Notes: generated by a model from the letters alone, not told the origin. 64,000 nucleotides of DNA from Paraburkholderia polaris (GCF_012927345.1 NZ_JABBGJ010000027.1:1-64000), one strand, 5' to 3'. Numbered from the stretch's first letter, positions 16,955 through 25,950 are shown. Translations and numbers: made by a program.

Positions 16955-18448
16955 ATGTCTACCCAACGTTTTTTTACTCTCCATGCGGCGTGCGCGACCG
17001 TGTCGTCGTTGCGCGCACCGTTGATCGCCGTTGCGGCCGCCGGCCTGCTCGCCGCGTGTGGCGGCAATGGCGTCACTGCGACACCGAGCGCATCCGGCAG
17101 CGGTAGCGCCGGCGGCGGGGGGTCGACCAGCGGCGGCCCGCCCACCGCCACGTCGTCGGGCACCACCGGCATCGCCACCGCCGCCGCGCAGACCACCAGC
17201 GATCTCGGCAACACGATCGCCTCGCAGACCATCCCGGGCCTCAGCCCGCAAGTCACGCAAGGTCTCGGCAATACGGTCTCGAGTACAAGCAGCACACTGA
17301 ACTCACTCGCCAATGCGGTGAGCGGCGGCGTCGGGCAAATCGGCACGACCTCCAATCCGGTCGGCACCACGGTCGCCGGACTCGGCTCGGTGGTCAGCTC
17401 GACGAGCGGCGTCGTGCAAGGTCTGAGCACCACGGTCGGCGGCCTCGGCACCGGCAATCTCGCGCCGCTGTCGCCGCTCACCACGCCGCTTGCAACCGTA
17501 CTTTCCACGACCGCCGGCGCACTGAACGCCGGCGGCGCGACGCTCGGCAATTCGCTGGCTTCCGTGCCGGTGCAACAGATCACCCAGCCGATCAGCACTG
17601 CGATCACGCCGATCGTGCAGACCGCCGGACTCGTGACGCAAACAGTCGGTACGCAGACGGGCCTCGGCGCACCGGTCGGCGGCGTGCTCGCGCAAATCGG
17701 CGGCGCATTGAACTCGGCCGGCTCGCAAGTCGGCGCGACAACGAAGAATCCGCTCGGCGCCGATCTCGGTACGCTGGTCGGCTCGCTCGGCAACACGGTG
17801 ACGAACGCCGGCGGCCTCGTCAATCCGAACGGCCCGAATGGCGCGAATCCGATTCCCGGCTTGATTACGAGCCTTGTCGGCAGCACGAACGTGGCCGTCG
17901 TCAATGGACCGCCTGCCAACGGCAACCCGTTCGGCCCGCTGCTCAATTCGCTCGCGAGTCTCGGGCTCGGCAATAACCCGCTCGGCTCGCTGTCGACGCT
18001 GCTCGGCGGCACACCGCTGTCAGGCCTGACCTCGGCGCTGAACGGCACGCCCTTGAGCTCGCTGACTTCGGCGACCGGGGGCTCGCCGCTAGGTTCGCTG
18101 ACTTCGGTGCTGGGCGGCACGCCGCTGAGCTCGCTGAGTTCGGCGACGGGCGGCTCGCCGCTGGGCTCGCTGACTTCGGTGCTAGGCGGCACGCCCTTGA
18201 GTTCGCTGACCTCCGCATTGGGCGGCACGGGTAGCGCATCGAGTCCGCTGTCGACGCTGACCGGTGCGCTCTCGGGCGTCACCAGCAGCGCATCGGGCGG
18301 CAGCGGCCCGCTCGCTCCCGTCACCGCCCTCGTCGGCCAGCTGACCGGCACGCTCAGCTCGGCGGCCGGCTCGACCGGCAGCTCGAGCAGTCCGACCGGC
18401 GGCTTGACGTCACTGCTCGGCGGCCTGGTGCCGGTGAGCCATAAGTAG
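16955..18448 (+). CDS. low-complexity repeat lipoprotein 2
   Basis: The 497-aa paralogue of the upstream gene has a signal ending LLAAC (Cys35; Gly at +2), a Gly/Ser-rich linker, and a repetitive Gly/Thr/Val/Leu/Asn body. Both proteins share blocks such as SQTxPGxSxQxTQ, GQxGTxxNxVGTTV, PVQQxTQ...STAITPI and TQTVGxxTGLGAP. From 17978 seven 12-residue units of the type PLxSLTSxLGGT follow. There is no Cys after the lipid anchor and very few charged residues. GAGGAGCAAAC precedes the ATG, a clear ribosome binding site. Function is not recognised; it is expected at the outer membrane or cell surface. Confidence 0.8.
   Translation: MSTQRFFTLHAACATVSSLRAPLIAVAAAGLLAACGGNGVTATPSASGSGSAGGGGSTSGGPPTATSSGTTGIATAAAQTTSDLGNTIASQTIPGLSPQVTQGLGNTVSSTSSTLNSLANAVSGGVGQIGTTSNPVGTTVAGLGSVVSSTSGVVQGLSTTVGGLGTGNLAPLSPLTTPLATVLSTTAGALNAGGATLGNSLASVPVQQITQPISTAITPIVQTAGLVTQTVGTQTGLGAPVGGVLAQIGGALNSAGSQVGATTKNPLGADLGTLVGSLGNTVTNAGGLVNPNGPNGANPIPGLITSLVGSTNVAVVNGPPANGNPFGPLLNSLASLGLGNNPLGSLSTLLGGTPLSGLTSALNGTPLSSLTSATGGSPLGSLTSVLGGTPLSSLSSATGGSPLGSLTSVLGGTPLSSLTSALGGTGSASSPLSTLTGALSGVTSSASGGSGPLAPVTALVGQLTGTLSSAAGSTGSSSSPTGGLTSLLGGLVPVSHK
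17978..18229 (+). repeat. seven 36-bp tandem repeats inside lipoprotein 2
   Basis: Seven in-frame 36-bp units encode PLxSLTSxLGGT-type dodecapeptides. Units 3-6 alternate two subtypes (ATGGS and VLGGT endings), showing higher-order 72-bp duplication. Confidence 0.8.
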
Positions 18449-18534
18449 TCCGCATAAGTTGTTCATCGATGCCGCGCGCATAAGGCGTCCCGTCAGACGT
18501 CCCGTTGCGCAGCGGGCATCAGCAGTCCGCCTCA

Positions 18535-18586
18535 TCACGTGCTCCGCGCTTTTGCAGATGATGCTCAAGCGCGACGGAGCACGTGA
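18535..18586. promoter_or_regulatory. large inverted repeat before the FhaC-like gene
   Basis: TCACGTGCTCCG (18535-18546) and CGGAGCACGTGA (18575-18586) are perfect 12-nt arms; further pairing of CGCTT with AAGCG extends the stem past a small bulge. No T-run follows, so it is not a typical intrinsic terminator. It may reduce read-through from the lipoprotein genes into the transporter gene, or be an operator containing CACGTG half-sites. Confidence 0.5.
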
Positions 18587-18696
18587 CGTAATACATGCAA
18601 GCATGGCAGTATGCGTCGAGCCACACATAAGCGATCGCGACCAGCCCGGCCAGGCGGCGCGTCCGCAAGACAAAAACGGCATACGAGGAAAATCCG

Positions 18697-20406
18697 ATGA
18701 AACTCGGGTACGGTAGTAAATGGACCCTTCTGCTCGCTGCGCTTGCGGCAAGCGCGATGCAGGTAGAAGCACAAGCGCAGTCACGCCCGGCCAGCCCGAC
18801 AGTCGGCGGCAACCCACTCGATTCGCTGCCGCAGATCAAGGCGCCCGACAAAGGCCCGAACGTGACCCTGCAGGTCGCGCCGCAAGCCCCCCAACTTCAG
18901 GAACTGCTCGCCCGCCATCTGATGCCTTCCAAGATTCAGGTCGAGGGCGTGAAGTCCATTCCGTTCGACGAAGTCGCGCAACGCTTCACGCCCCTCGTCG
19001 GCAAAGACATCACCATCGCCGATCTGATGCAAGTCGCCGACGGCGTCACGAAGCTGTATCAGGAGCGCGGCTATGCGCTCTCGTTCGCGTTCATTCCCGC
19101 GCAGACGTTCGAGGGCGGCGTGGTGCGCGTAACCGTGGTGGAAGGTTACGTGTCCGTGGTCAAGGTGACCGGCAAGCCGGGCGTGGTCGAAGACAAGATC
19201 CGCGCGATCGCCGACCACATCGTCGCCGATCGGCCGCTCAAACGCGCCACCTTCGAGCGCTACATCCACGTGCTGGGCCTGCTGCCCGGCGTGAAAGTCG
19301 CGGCCAACGTGCCGCCGCCGCAGAATACCGACGGCGCCACCACACTCGAACTGAACGTGGAGCGCAAGCCGTTCGACGTCAGCACCGGGATCGACTTCAA
19401 TCACCCCGGCGTGCAAGGCCTGCTCACTGCTACCGAGAACGGGCTGACCGCGCTCGGCGAACAACTGAGCGTGTCGGCCTTGCTGCCGAAGGGGCGCGAC
19501 AACGTCACCTATCTTGCCGCGCACGCCGCGGTACCGATCGGCAGTGATGGACTGATCGGGAAGATCGATGCGTCGCACTACCGCGGCAATCCGGTCGACA
19601 ATCCCGGCCTGCCCTCCTATGTCCAACGTACGGTCATCAACGACAAGGTCGGCGGCTCGCTCGCCTATCCGCTTCTGATGAACGACACGCACGTCCTGAT
19701 CGGCACGGCCTCGGTCTACGCGTCACACGACGAGGACCGCTACAACAACCAGCAGACCGGCGCGCAGATCGGCTTGCGCTCGCAAGTGCGCGTGATGCAA
19801 TTGCAGGCCGATTACAGCACCGTGCAAACCGGCGAGGTGCGCCGCGCAAGTATCACTGTGGCGAAGGCATTCGATATCCTGGGCGCGTCGAAATCCGGCG
19901 ACTCGAATGTTCCCGGCACGACCGTCACGAATCCGGCGTCGATCAATTTCGTGCGGACGGGTGCAAGCTTTTCGCAAACCAACGAGTGGCCGCTGAAGAT
20001 CGGCACCGCGATTTCGTTGACCGGCCAATACAGCGCTGTCTCGCTGCCGACGTCGGAACAGATCTCGTTCGGCGCGCAACGTTTTGCGCAGGGTTATGAA
20101 CCGGGTGAGGCGTCGGGCGATTCGGGCTGGGGGGCGATGTTCGAAGTCAACCGGGCGTTCACGCCGGGCTTCACCTATCTGCGCACCGTGACACCGTATG
20201 TCTCGTTCGATATGGCGCGCGTATATCTGCATGCGGGGACGCCTTCGCCGTCAAAGCTATCGTCGATTGCATTCGGCTTCCGGATCTCGGACGCGAAGTA
20301 CTACAGCCTGGACTTGTCGGTGGCCAAACCGATCGGCGACGCGCCGGTGGAGAGCGCGTCGCGCAGCCCACGCATCAACGCGACGTACTCGTATCAGCTG
20401 AACTGA
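18697..20406 (+). CDS. ShlB/FhaC/HecB-type outer-membrane transporter (TpsB-like)
   Basis: The 569-aa protein has a signal peptide (ending about residue 28), a Pro-rich linker, a POTRA-like region (residues about 78-165, starting KIQVEGVKSIPFDEVAQRF; then QERGYALSFAFIPAQTFEGG) and a C-terminal beta-barrel ending in YSYQLN. This is the architecture of TpsB transporters of two-partner secretion. The barrel motif VRGY...GD is present as AQGYEPGEASGDSG, so the Arg that is conserved in FhaC loop L6 is Gln here. No gene nearby encodes a TPS-domain exoprotein; the adjacent partners are the two repeat lipoproteins. AGGAAAATCCG precedes the ATG. Confidence 0.88.
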   Translation: MKLGYGSKWTLLLAALAASAMQVEAQAQSRPASPTVGGNPLDSLPQIKAPDKGPNVTLQVAPQAPQLQELLARHLMPSKIQVEGVKSIPFDEVAQRFTPLVGKDITIADLMQVADGVTKLYQERGYALSFAFIPAQTFEGGVVRVTVVEGYVSVVKVTGKPGVVEDKIRAIADHIVADRPLKRATFERYIHVLGLLPGVKVAANVPPPQNTDGATTLELNVERKPFDVSTGIDFNHPGVQGLLTATENGLTALGEQLSVSALLPKGRDNVTYLAAHAAVPIGSDGLIGKIDASHYRGNPVDNPGLPSYVQRTVINDKVGGSLAYPLLMNDTHVLIGTASVYASHDEDRYNNQQTGAQIGLRSQVRVMQLQADYSTVQTGEVRRASITVAKAFDILGASKSGDSNVPGTTVTNPASINFVRTGASFSQTNEWPLKIGTAISLTGQYSAVSLPTSEQISFGAQRFAQGYEPGEASGDSGWGAMFEVNRAFTPGFTYLRTVTPYVSFDMARVYLHAGTPSPSKLSSIAFGFRISDAKYYSLDLSVAKPIGDAPVESASRSPRINATYSYQLN

Positions 20407-20649
20407 TGTTCCAAAGTGCCGCGTCCTGATTAGAGGGTCCACTATCAAACGGCGCGCGCACTTTCACGTATTCTGCGCTGACGATGTGCGAACCGCGGCA
20501 CTCAAGCCACGAGTCGCACGCCGAGGTAGCCGAAGTTGAACCTGAGGGGCAATACCAGGCATCACGGCGGCCGGCAGTTGAAGACCGCCCGAGATGCCAA
20601 TAACGCCGCGCGACCACGATCGCGCTGTCTTTAATCAAGGAGGAAGACA

Positions 20650-21135
20650 ATGATGCAATTCACCCAACGCGCACGCGCAATCGCGCTTCGCACAGCCAAA
20701 CATGCCGCCCTCGCCGGCGTGCTGCTCGCCAGCGCCGTCACGGCGATGGCGCAGACCGATTCCCCGATCGGCACGTGGCAAACCATCGACGACAGCACCG
20801 GCCAGCCCAAGGCGCTCGTGCAAATTGCACAGGACAGCAGCGGCTCGCTGAATGGCAAGGTGATCAAGGGACTCGGTGCGAACGATCAACCGGATCGCCG
20901 CTGCACGGAATGTACGGACGCGCGCAAGGACCAGCTGATTCTCGGTATGACGATCATCAGCGATATGAAAAAGGACGGCGACGCCTGGGATCACGGGCAA
21001 ATTCTCGACCCGGAAAACGGCAAGCTCTACAAGTGCAAGATGCACCTGGAAGATAGTGGGAACAAGCTGGTGGTGCGGGGTTACATTGGCGTTTCGCTAC
21101 TGGGTCGCTCGCAAACCTGGATTCGCCAGCAATAG
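20650..21135 (+). CDS. DUF2147 exported protein
   Basis: The 161-aa protein has a signal peptide ending AMAQ (residue 35), then the DUF2147 domain: PIGTWQTIDDSTGQPKALVQI, closing with LVVRGYIGVSLLGRSQTWIR. The family is found in many proteobacteria and is predicted periplasmic; its function is not established. A very strong Shine-Dalgarno site (AAGGAGG) lies 6 bp before the ATG pair. It stands alone, 243 bp after the FhaC-like gene, and is followed by two small hairpins (21147-21166; 21181-21213) and a terminator. Confidence 0.88.
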   Translation: MMQFTQRARAIALRTAKHAALAGVLLASAVTAMAQTDSPIGTWQTIDDSTGQPKALVQIAQDSSGSLNGKVIKGLGANDQPDRRCTECTDARKDQLILGMTIISDMKKDGDAWDHGQILDPENGKLYKCKMHLEDSGNKLVVRGYIGVSLLGRSQTWIRQQ

Positions 21136-21218
21136 TGAGCGAGTCGCTCAGGCGCCGATGCCTGAGGCGCGAAGGTGGTGTTCCATCAGGGCCGCTACCG
21201 CTGCCCCGATGGAACCAG

Positions 21219-21258
21219 AAAAAACGGCCGACGATCACCATCGTTCGGCCGTTTTTTT
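21219..21258. terminator. bidirectional terminator between DUF2147 gene and DUF4096 gene
   Basis: AAAAAACGGCCGACGAT pairs with ATCGTTCGGCCGTTTTTTT with one bulge. A-run and T-run flank the stem on both sides, so it can end both the rightward DUF2147 transcript and the leftward DUF4096 transcript. Confidence 0.85.
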
Positions 21259-21283
21259 GGTTGAGTCTGGCTGGTTGGTGTCG

Positions 21284-21748
21284 TCATGCAGCGTGCTTGA
21301 AGGGCGACGTATATGCGAATGGTGAAGACGCGAACGGCGAAGACGGTAACGGCTTGACCGCTGCCGGGCTATGCGCCGTGGGTGCTGCGGCCGGAACCTT
21401 TTCTGCGTCGACGCTCTTCTGTTCCGCGCTCACATGTGTACGCATGCGTGCTTCCATCAGGTGACAGAGTTCTTCGCTCGCCGCGCCGAACAGCTGGTCC
21501 ATGACGCGCTTGAGCACGCCGGATTCATACCATGCCTTGAAGCGGCGATGGCAGGTTTGATACGACGGATATTTGCGCGGCATGGCGGACCAGGTCGCGC
21601 CGCTATACATCACCCACAGCACGCCGTTGAGCACCGAGCGCGTGTTGGCAAGCGGGCGGCCACGCAGTTCGGAGCGCGGACGCAGCTCAGGAAGCAACGG
21701 TGCAACACGTTGCCATTCTTCATCATTGATATCACGGTACGGATTCAT
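21284..21748 (-). CDS. stand-alone DUF4096 protein (IS5-type transposase N-terminal domain only)
   Basis: Residues 1-85 (NDEEWQRVAPLLPE, RGRPLANTRSVLNGVLWVMY, SGATWSAMPRKYPSYQTCHR, RFKAWYESGVLKRVM) are the DNA-binding DUF4096 domain of IS5-family transposases. After this, residues 86-154 are unrelated, Ala/Pro/Ser-rich sequence with no DDE catalytic domain, and no terminal inverted repeats or target duplications are visible. It has an excellent ribosome binding site (AAAGGAG), a palindrome overlapping it, and its own terminator. That looks like a maintained gene, possibly a domesticated DNA-binding protein, though a decayed element is possible. Confidence 0.7.
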   Translation of the reverse strand: MNPYRDINDEEWQRVAPLLPELRPRSELRGRPLANTRSVLNGVLWVMYSGATWSAMPRKYPSYQTCHRRFKAWYESGVLKRVMDQLFGAASEELCHLMEARMRTHVSAEQKSVDAEKVPAAAPTAHSPAAVKPLPSSPFASSPFAYTSPFKHAA

Positions 21749-21756
21749 GGTTTCTC

Positions 21757-21778
21757 CTTTGTCATAACCATGACAAAG
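21757..21778 (-). promoter_or_regulatory. palindrome overlapping the Shine-Dalgarno of the DUF4096 gene
   Basis: CTTTGTCAT and ATGACAAAG form a perfect 9-bp inverted repeat with a 4-nt spacer. In the mRNA the second arm supplies the AAAG of the AAAGGAG ribosome binding site, so folding would hide part of it; as DNA it could be an operator for a dimeric protein. A TATATT -10-like element lies upstream (21804-21809). Confidence 0.55.
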
Positions 21779-21910
21779 AAGATATCCAGTCGTCCGCGGG
21801 CGGAATATAAGACCAATCCGAATCTTGAAAATCCGTCTCCGGACTCCGCCTCTTCGGCGAGCGGACCGTGATCTATCGCAAAAGAATCCGGGCCCGCGTC
21901 AAACGGCCGC

Positions 21911-23008
21911 TTAGGTCAGCGACGTATCGACGATCCGGCGCGGTGTGTCGAGATACTCTTTCGATTGCATTTCAACGATACGTGACACCGTGCGCGTGAA
22001 TTCGTTGGCCATCGGGCCGTCGACGTACAACTGATCGGGCGGCACCGCTGCCGACATTAGCAGCTTGACCTTATGGTCGTAGAACACGTCGATCAGCCAG
22101 GTGAAGCGGCGCGCCTCCGAGGCCATGCGCGCCGACATCTGCGGCACGCCGGACAGGATCACCGCGTGAAAACGGCTCGCCAGTTCCAGGTAGTCGTTCT
22201 GCGAGCGCGGACCGCCGCACAATGTCGCGAAATCGAACCACACGACGCCGTCAGCACGCCGCAGCGCCTTCAGCTCCCGCTTTTCGATGCGCAGGATCGG
22301 GCTCTCATCGGGAACCGCTGCAAGGCGCGAAAATGCGTCGCGCAACGCTTTGTCCGAAGCCGCGCCGAGCGGTGTGTGATACACCTCGACCTGGGCCAGC
22401 GTGCGCTGCCGGTAGTCGATGCCCGCGTCGACATTGATCACGTCGAGCTTCGACTTGATGAGTTCGATTGCCGGCAACATACGGTCGCGATGGAGGCCGT
22501 CCGGATAGAGCGTGTCCGGATCGTAATTGGACGTCATCACGAACTGCACGCCGTTCTCGAACAACTTGTCGAGCAGGCGATACAGGATCATCGCGTCGGC
22601 GATATCCGACACGTGGAATTCGTCGAAACAGATCAGCCGGTAGCGCTTGGCGATACGGCGCGCAAGTTCGTCGAGCGGATCGGCCGTGCCTTTCAGGTCT
22701 TCCAGTTCGCGATGCACCTCGCGCATGAACTCGTGAAAATGCAGCCGCGTTTTGCGGTGCAGCGGCACGAGCATATAGAAGCTGTCCATCAGAAAGCTCT
22801 TGCCCCGCCCTACGCCGCCCCACATGTACACGCCGCGCGGCAGATCCGGATGGATGAGCAGTTTCTTGAACGCATTCGAGCGGCGCGATTTGTATTCGGT
22901 CCACTCTTCGTAGCACCGCTGCAGACGGTCGACCGCCGCGCGTTGCGCCGGGTCCGATTGATAACCCCGCGTCTGCAGTTCTTTTTCGTAGTATTCGGTG
23001 ACGTTCAT
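21911..23008 (-). CDS. zapE: cell division ATPase ZapE (AFG1 family)
   Basis: The 365-aa AFG1-type ATPase has Walker A WGGVGRGKSFLMDSFY and Walker B LICFDEFHVSDI, followed by RLLDKLFENGVQFVMTSNYD, all typical of ZapE, which acts on the Z ring in the cytoplasm. Length fits the family. It follows the sucAB-lpdA operon but is separated from it by an intrinsic terminator at 23020-23058, so it likely has its own promoter in the short gap or depends on read-through. Confidence 0.92.
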   Translation of the reverse strand: MNVTEYYEKELQTRGYQSDPAQRAAVDRLQRCYEEWTEYKSRRSNAFKKLLIHPDLPRGVYMWGGVGRGKSFLMDSFYMLVPLHRKTRLHFHEFMREVHRELEDLKGTADPLDELARRIAKRYRLICFDEFHVSDIADAMILYRLLDKLFENGVQFVMTSNYDPDTLYPDGLHRDRMLPAIELIKSKLDVINVDAGIDYRQRTLAQVEVYHTPLGAASDKALRDAFSRLAAVPDESPILRIEKRELKALRRADGVVWFDFATLCGGPRSQNDYLELASRFHAVILSGVPQMSARMASEARRFTWLIDVFYDHKVKLLMSAAVPPDQLYVDGPMANEFTRTVSRIVEMQSKEYLDTPRRIVDTSLT

Positions 23009-23019
23009 TGTGTTGCTAC

Positions 23020-23058
23020 AAAAAGAAAGGCGGGAGGGAGTGAACCCGCCCGCCTTTG
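23020..23058 (-). terminator. intrinsic terminator after lpdA
   Basis: AAAGGCGGG (23026-23034) pairs with CCCGCCTTT (23049-23057); on the minus strand the stem is followed by CTTTTTG. It ends the 2-oxoglutarate dehydrogenase transcript before zapE. Confidence 0.75.
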
Positions 23059-23099
23059 TGGTGATGCCAAAGTTGCGTTAAGTCAGGCGTGCGCGCGAT

Positions 23100-24530
23100 T
23101 TACATGTTCAGCGCGCGCTTGTCCACGGCCAGAGCCGCTTCGCGCATGACTTCCGACAGCGACGGGTGCGGATGGCAAATGCGGCCGATATCTTCCGACG
23201 CCGCCTTGAATTCCATCGCCACCACGGCTTCCGCGATCAGGTCCGATGCGTTTGCCGAGATGATGTGCACGCCCAGCAGTTCATCGGTCTTCGCGTCCGC
23301 GATCATCTTGACGAAACCATCCGCCTTGTTGATGCCCAGCGCGCGGCCGTTTGCCATGAACGGGAACTGACCCGTCTTGATCTCACGGCCTTCGGCCTTC
23401 AGTTGCTGCTCCGTCTTGCCGACCCACGCGATTTCCGGTTCGGTGTAGATCACCCACGGAATGCAGTTGTAGTCGATATGCGGCTTCTGACCGTCGATGA
23501 TTTCAGCAACCATCACGCCTTCGTCTTCAGCCTTGTGCGCAAGCATCGGGCCACGCACCACGTCGCCGATCGCATATACGTTCGGGACAGCCGTTGCGCA
23601 GTGGTCGTCGACGTCGATGAAGCCGCGCTCGTTGGACTTCAGGCCGATCGCTTCCAGACCGAGGTTGTCGGTGTTCGGCACGCGGCCGATCGACACGATC
23701 AGGCGGTCGGCTTCGAGCGTTTGCGCGTTGCCGTCCTTGTCCGCGTAATTGATCGTGACGCTGGTGTCGGTCGTCTTCACTTCGCCGACCTTCACGCCGA
23801 CGTGGATGTCCAGACCTTGCTTCTTGAATTGCTTGGCGGCTTCCTTAGCCAGCGCCTGGTCAGCCGCGCCGAGGAATTCCGGCAGCGCTTCGAGCACGGT
23901 CACTTCCGCGCCCAGACGGCGCCACACCGAACCGAGTTCCAGACCGATCACGCCTGCGCCGATCACGGCGAGCTTCTTCGGCACGGAGTCGAACGTCAGT
24001 GCGCCTTCGTTGTCGGCAACGATCTTGTTGTCGACCGGAACGTTCGGCAGATGGCGCGCCTTCGAACCCGTTGCGATGATGACGTTCTTCGCCGTCACGA
24101 CTTCGGTTTCGCCTTCGCCGCTGACTTCGATCTGCACGCCGGCGTCCGTCTTGCCGGTGAACTTGCCATGGCCCTTGAGCCACGTGATCTTGTTCTTGCG
24201 GAACAGGAATTCGATACCCTTGGTCATCTTCTCGACGATGCCTTCCTTGCGGGCCAGCATCTTCGCGATATCGACCTTCACGTCCGACACGGAGATGCCG
24301 TGGTCAGCGAGGTGGTGCGATGCGTTTTCAAATTCTTCCGACGACGCCAGCAGCGCCTTCGACGGAATGCACCCCACGTTCAGGCACGTGCCGCCGAGCT
24401 TCAGCGCGCCGGCCGGGTTCTTCCATTTTTCGATACATGCGACGGTCTTGCCGAGTTGCGCTGCGCGGATTGCGGCGATGTAGCCGCCGGGGCCGGCGCC
24501 GATCACGACGACGTCAAATTCTTTGGACAT
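23100..24530 (-). CDS. lpdA: dihydrolipoyl dehydrogenase (E3)
   Basis: The 476-aa flavoprotein reoxidises the lipoyl group of the 2-oxoglutarate dehydrogenase complex with NAD. It contains the N-terminal FAD motif VVVIGAGPGGYIAA, the redox-active disulfide GGTCLNVGCIPSK, the NAD-binding GAGVIGLELGSVWRRLGAEV and the C-terminal HPHPSLSE active-site His-Pro. The ATG at 24530 gives the usual family start (MSKEFDVVVIG); an in-frame extension to 24566 adds 12 atypical residues. It is the third gene of the suc operon, 139 bp after sucB, with a hairpin in the gap. Confidence 0.96.
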   Translation of the reverse strand: MSKEFDVVVIGAGPGGYIAAIRAAQLGKTVACIEKWKNPAGALKLGGTCLNVGCIPSKALLASSEEFENASHHLADHGISVSDVKVDIAKMLARKEGIVEKMTKGIEFLFRKNKITWLKGHGKFTGKTDAGVQIEVSGEGETEVVTAKNVIIATGSKARHLPNVPVDNKIVADNEGALTFDSVPKKLAVIGAGVIGLELGSVWRRLGAEVTVLEALPEFLGAADQALAKEAAKQFKKQGLDIHVGVKVGEVKTTDTSVTINYADKDGNAQTLEADRLIVSIGRVPNTDNLGLEAIGLKSNERGFIDVDDHCATAVPNVYAIGDVVRGPMLAHKAEDEGVMVAEIIDGQKPHIDYNCIPWVIYTEPEIAWVGKTEQQLKAEGREIKTGQFPFMANGRALGINKADGFVKMIADAKTDELLGVHIISANASDLIAEAVVAMEFKAASEDIGRICHPHPSLSEVMREAALAVDKRALNM

Positions 24531-24623
24531 GACAATCCTTTTGATGACGGAGCAACGCGCGGCCACGCTTCGTGGCGCGCGTCGTTCCAGTACTGCGGAA
24601 TGCTAAAGACGTGCTGCTTATAT

Positions 24624-24655
24624 GGCGTCGGCTTGCACGATCACAAGCCGACGCC
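24624..24655 (-). promoter_or_regulatory. hairpin between sucB and lpdA
   Basis: GGCGTCGGCTTG and CAAGCCGACGCC are perfect 12-nt arms with an 8-nt loop, 14 bp downstream of the sucB stop on the minus strand. There is no T-run. It probably stabilises or processes the sucB 3' end. Confidence 0.6.
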
Positions 24656-24669
24656 GGCCAAACCGACGC

Positions 24670-25950
24670 TTACAGGTCGAGCAGCAGGCGCGCCGGGTCT
24701 TCCAGCGCATCCTTCATCGCGACCAGCGACAGCACCGCTTCGCGACCGTCGATGATCCGGTGGTCGTACGATAGCGCCAGATAGTTCATCGGACGGATCA
24801 CGATCTGGCCGTTCTCGACCACAGCACGTTCCTTCGTGGCGTGCACGCCCAGAATTGCGGATTGCGGCGGGTTGATAATCGGGGTCGACAGCATCGAACC
24901 GAACACACCGCCGTTCGAGATCGAGAACGTACCACCCGTCATTTCTTCGATCGACAGCTTGCCGTCCTTGGCTTTCTGGCCGAATTCAGCAATCTTCTTT
25001 TCGATTTCGGCGAGGCTCAGTTGATCTGCGTTACGCAGGATCGGCACCACCAGGCCGCGCGGCGAACCGACCGCGATACCGATGTCGAAGTAGCCGTGAT
25101 AGACGATGTCGTTACCGTCGATCGACGCGTTCACGAGCGGGAATTTCTTCAGCGCGTGGACGGCCGCCTTCACGAAGAACGACATGAAGCCCAGCTTCAC
25201 GCCATGTTCCTTTTCGAACTTGTCTTTGTACTTGTTGCGCAGGTCCATCACCGGCGCCATGTTCACTTCGTTGAACGTGGTGAGAATGGCGTTGGTTTGC
25301 TGCGACTCGAGCAGACGCTCGGCGATACGCGCGCGCAGACGCGACATCGGCACGCGTTGTTCCGGACGGTTCTTCAGCCATTGGTCGGCCGATGCCGGGG
25401 CCTTGACGTCAGGCAGCGACGGCTTCGCAGCCTTCGGTGCGGCGGCCGGTGCCGGTGCAGCCTTCGCAGCCGGTGCGGCTTGACCCGCGGTCAGCACGTC
25501 GCCCTTGGTGATGCGGCCGTCGCGGCCCGTGCCGGCGACATCGCCCGCGCCCAGACCCTGCTCAGCCATCAGCTTGCCGGCAGCCGGCGAAGCAGCGGTG
25601 TTCGCACCCGTTGCGGATGCAGCCTGAGCGGCCGGCGCAGCAGCCGGTGCGGGTGCGGCGACCGGCGCCGGCTTCACTTCGGCTTCGACAGCAGCGGCGC
25701 CTGCCGTGCCTTCGGTGTCGATCTTGGCGATCACCTGATCCGCGACGACGATGTCGCCGTCGTTCGAGATCACTTGTGCGAGCACGCCGGCGGAGGGCGC
25801 CGGCACTTCGAGCACGACCTTGTCGGTCTCGATTTCGATGAGAATTTCGTCTTGTGCAACAGCCTCGCCGGGCTTCTTCTTCCACTGCAGCATCGTGGCT
25901 TCCGAGACCGACTCGGAGAGCTGGGGAACCTTGACTTCAACAATAGCCAT
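24670..25950 (-). CDS. sucB: 2-oxoglutarate dehydrogenase E2, dihydrolipoyl succinyltransferase
   Basis: The 426-aa core enzyme has one lipoyl domain (EIETDKVVLEVPAPSAGVL, lipoylated Lys43), an Ala/Pro-rich linker, the E3/E1-binding domain (AAGKLMAEQGLGAGDVAGTG, then GRITKGDV), a second linker and the acyltransferase domain ending in YDHRIIDGREAV with the catalytic His and Asp. It transfers succinyl groups to CoA in the TCA cycle. Gene order sucA-sucB-lpdA on the minus strand is the usual Burkholderia operon. Confidence 0.96.
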   Translation of the reverse strand: MAIVEVKVPQLSESVSEATMLQWKKKPGEAVAQDEILIEIETDKVVLEVPAPSAGVLAQVISNDGDIVVADQVIAKIDTEGTAGAAAVEAEVKPAPVAAPAPAAAPAAQAASATGANTAASPAAGKLMAEQGLGAGDVAGTGRDGRITKGDVLTAGQAAPAAKAAPAPAAAPKAAKPSLPDVKAPASADQWLKNRPEQRVPMSRLRARIAERLLESQQTNAILTTFNEVNMAPVMDLRNKYKDKFEKEHGVKLGFMSFFVKAAVHALKKFPLVNASIDGNDIVYHGYFDIGIAVGSPRGLVVPILRNADQLSLAEIEKKIAEFGQKAKDGKLSIEEMTGGTFSISNGGVFGSMLSTPIINPPQSAILGVHATKERAVVENGQIVIRPMNYLALSYDHRIIDGREAVLSLVAMKDALEDPARLLLDL

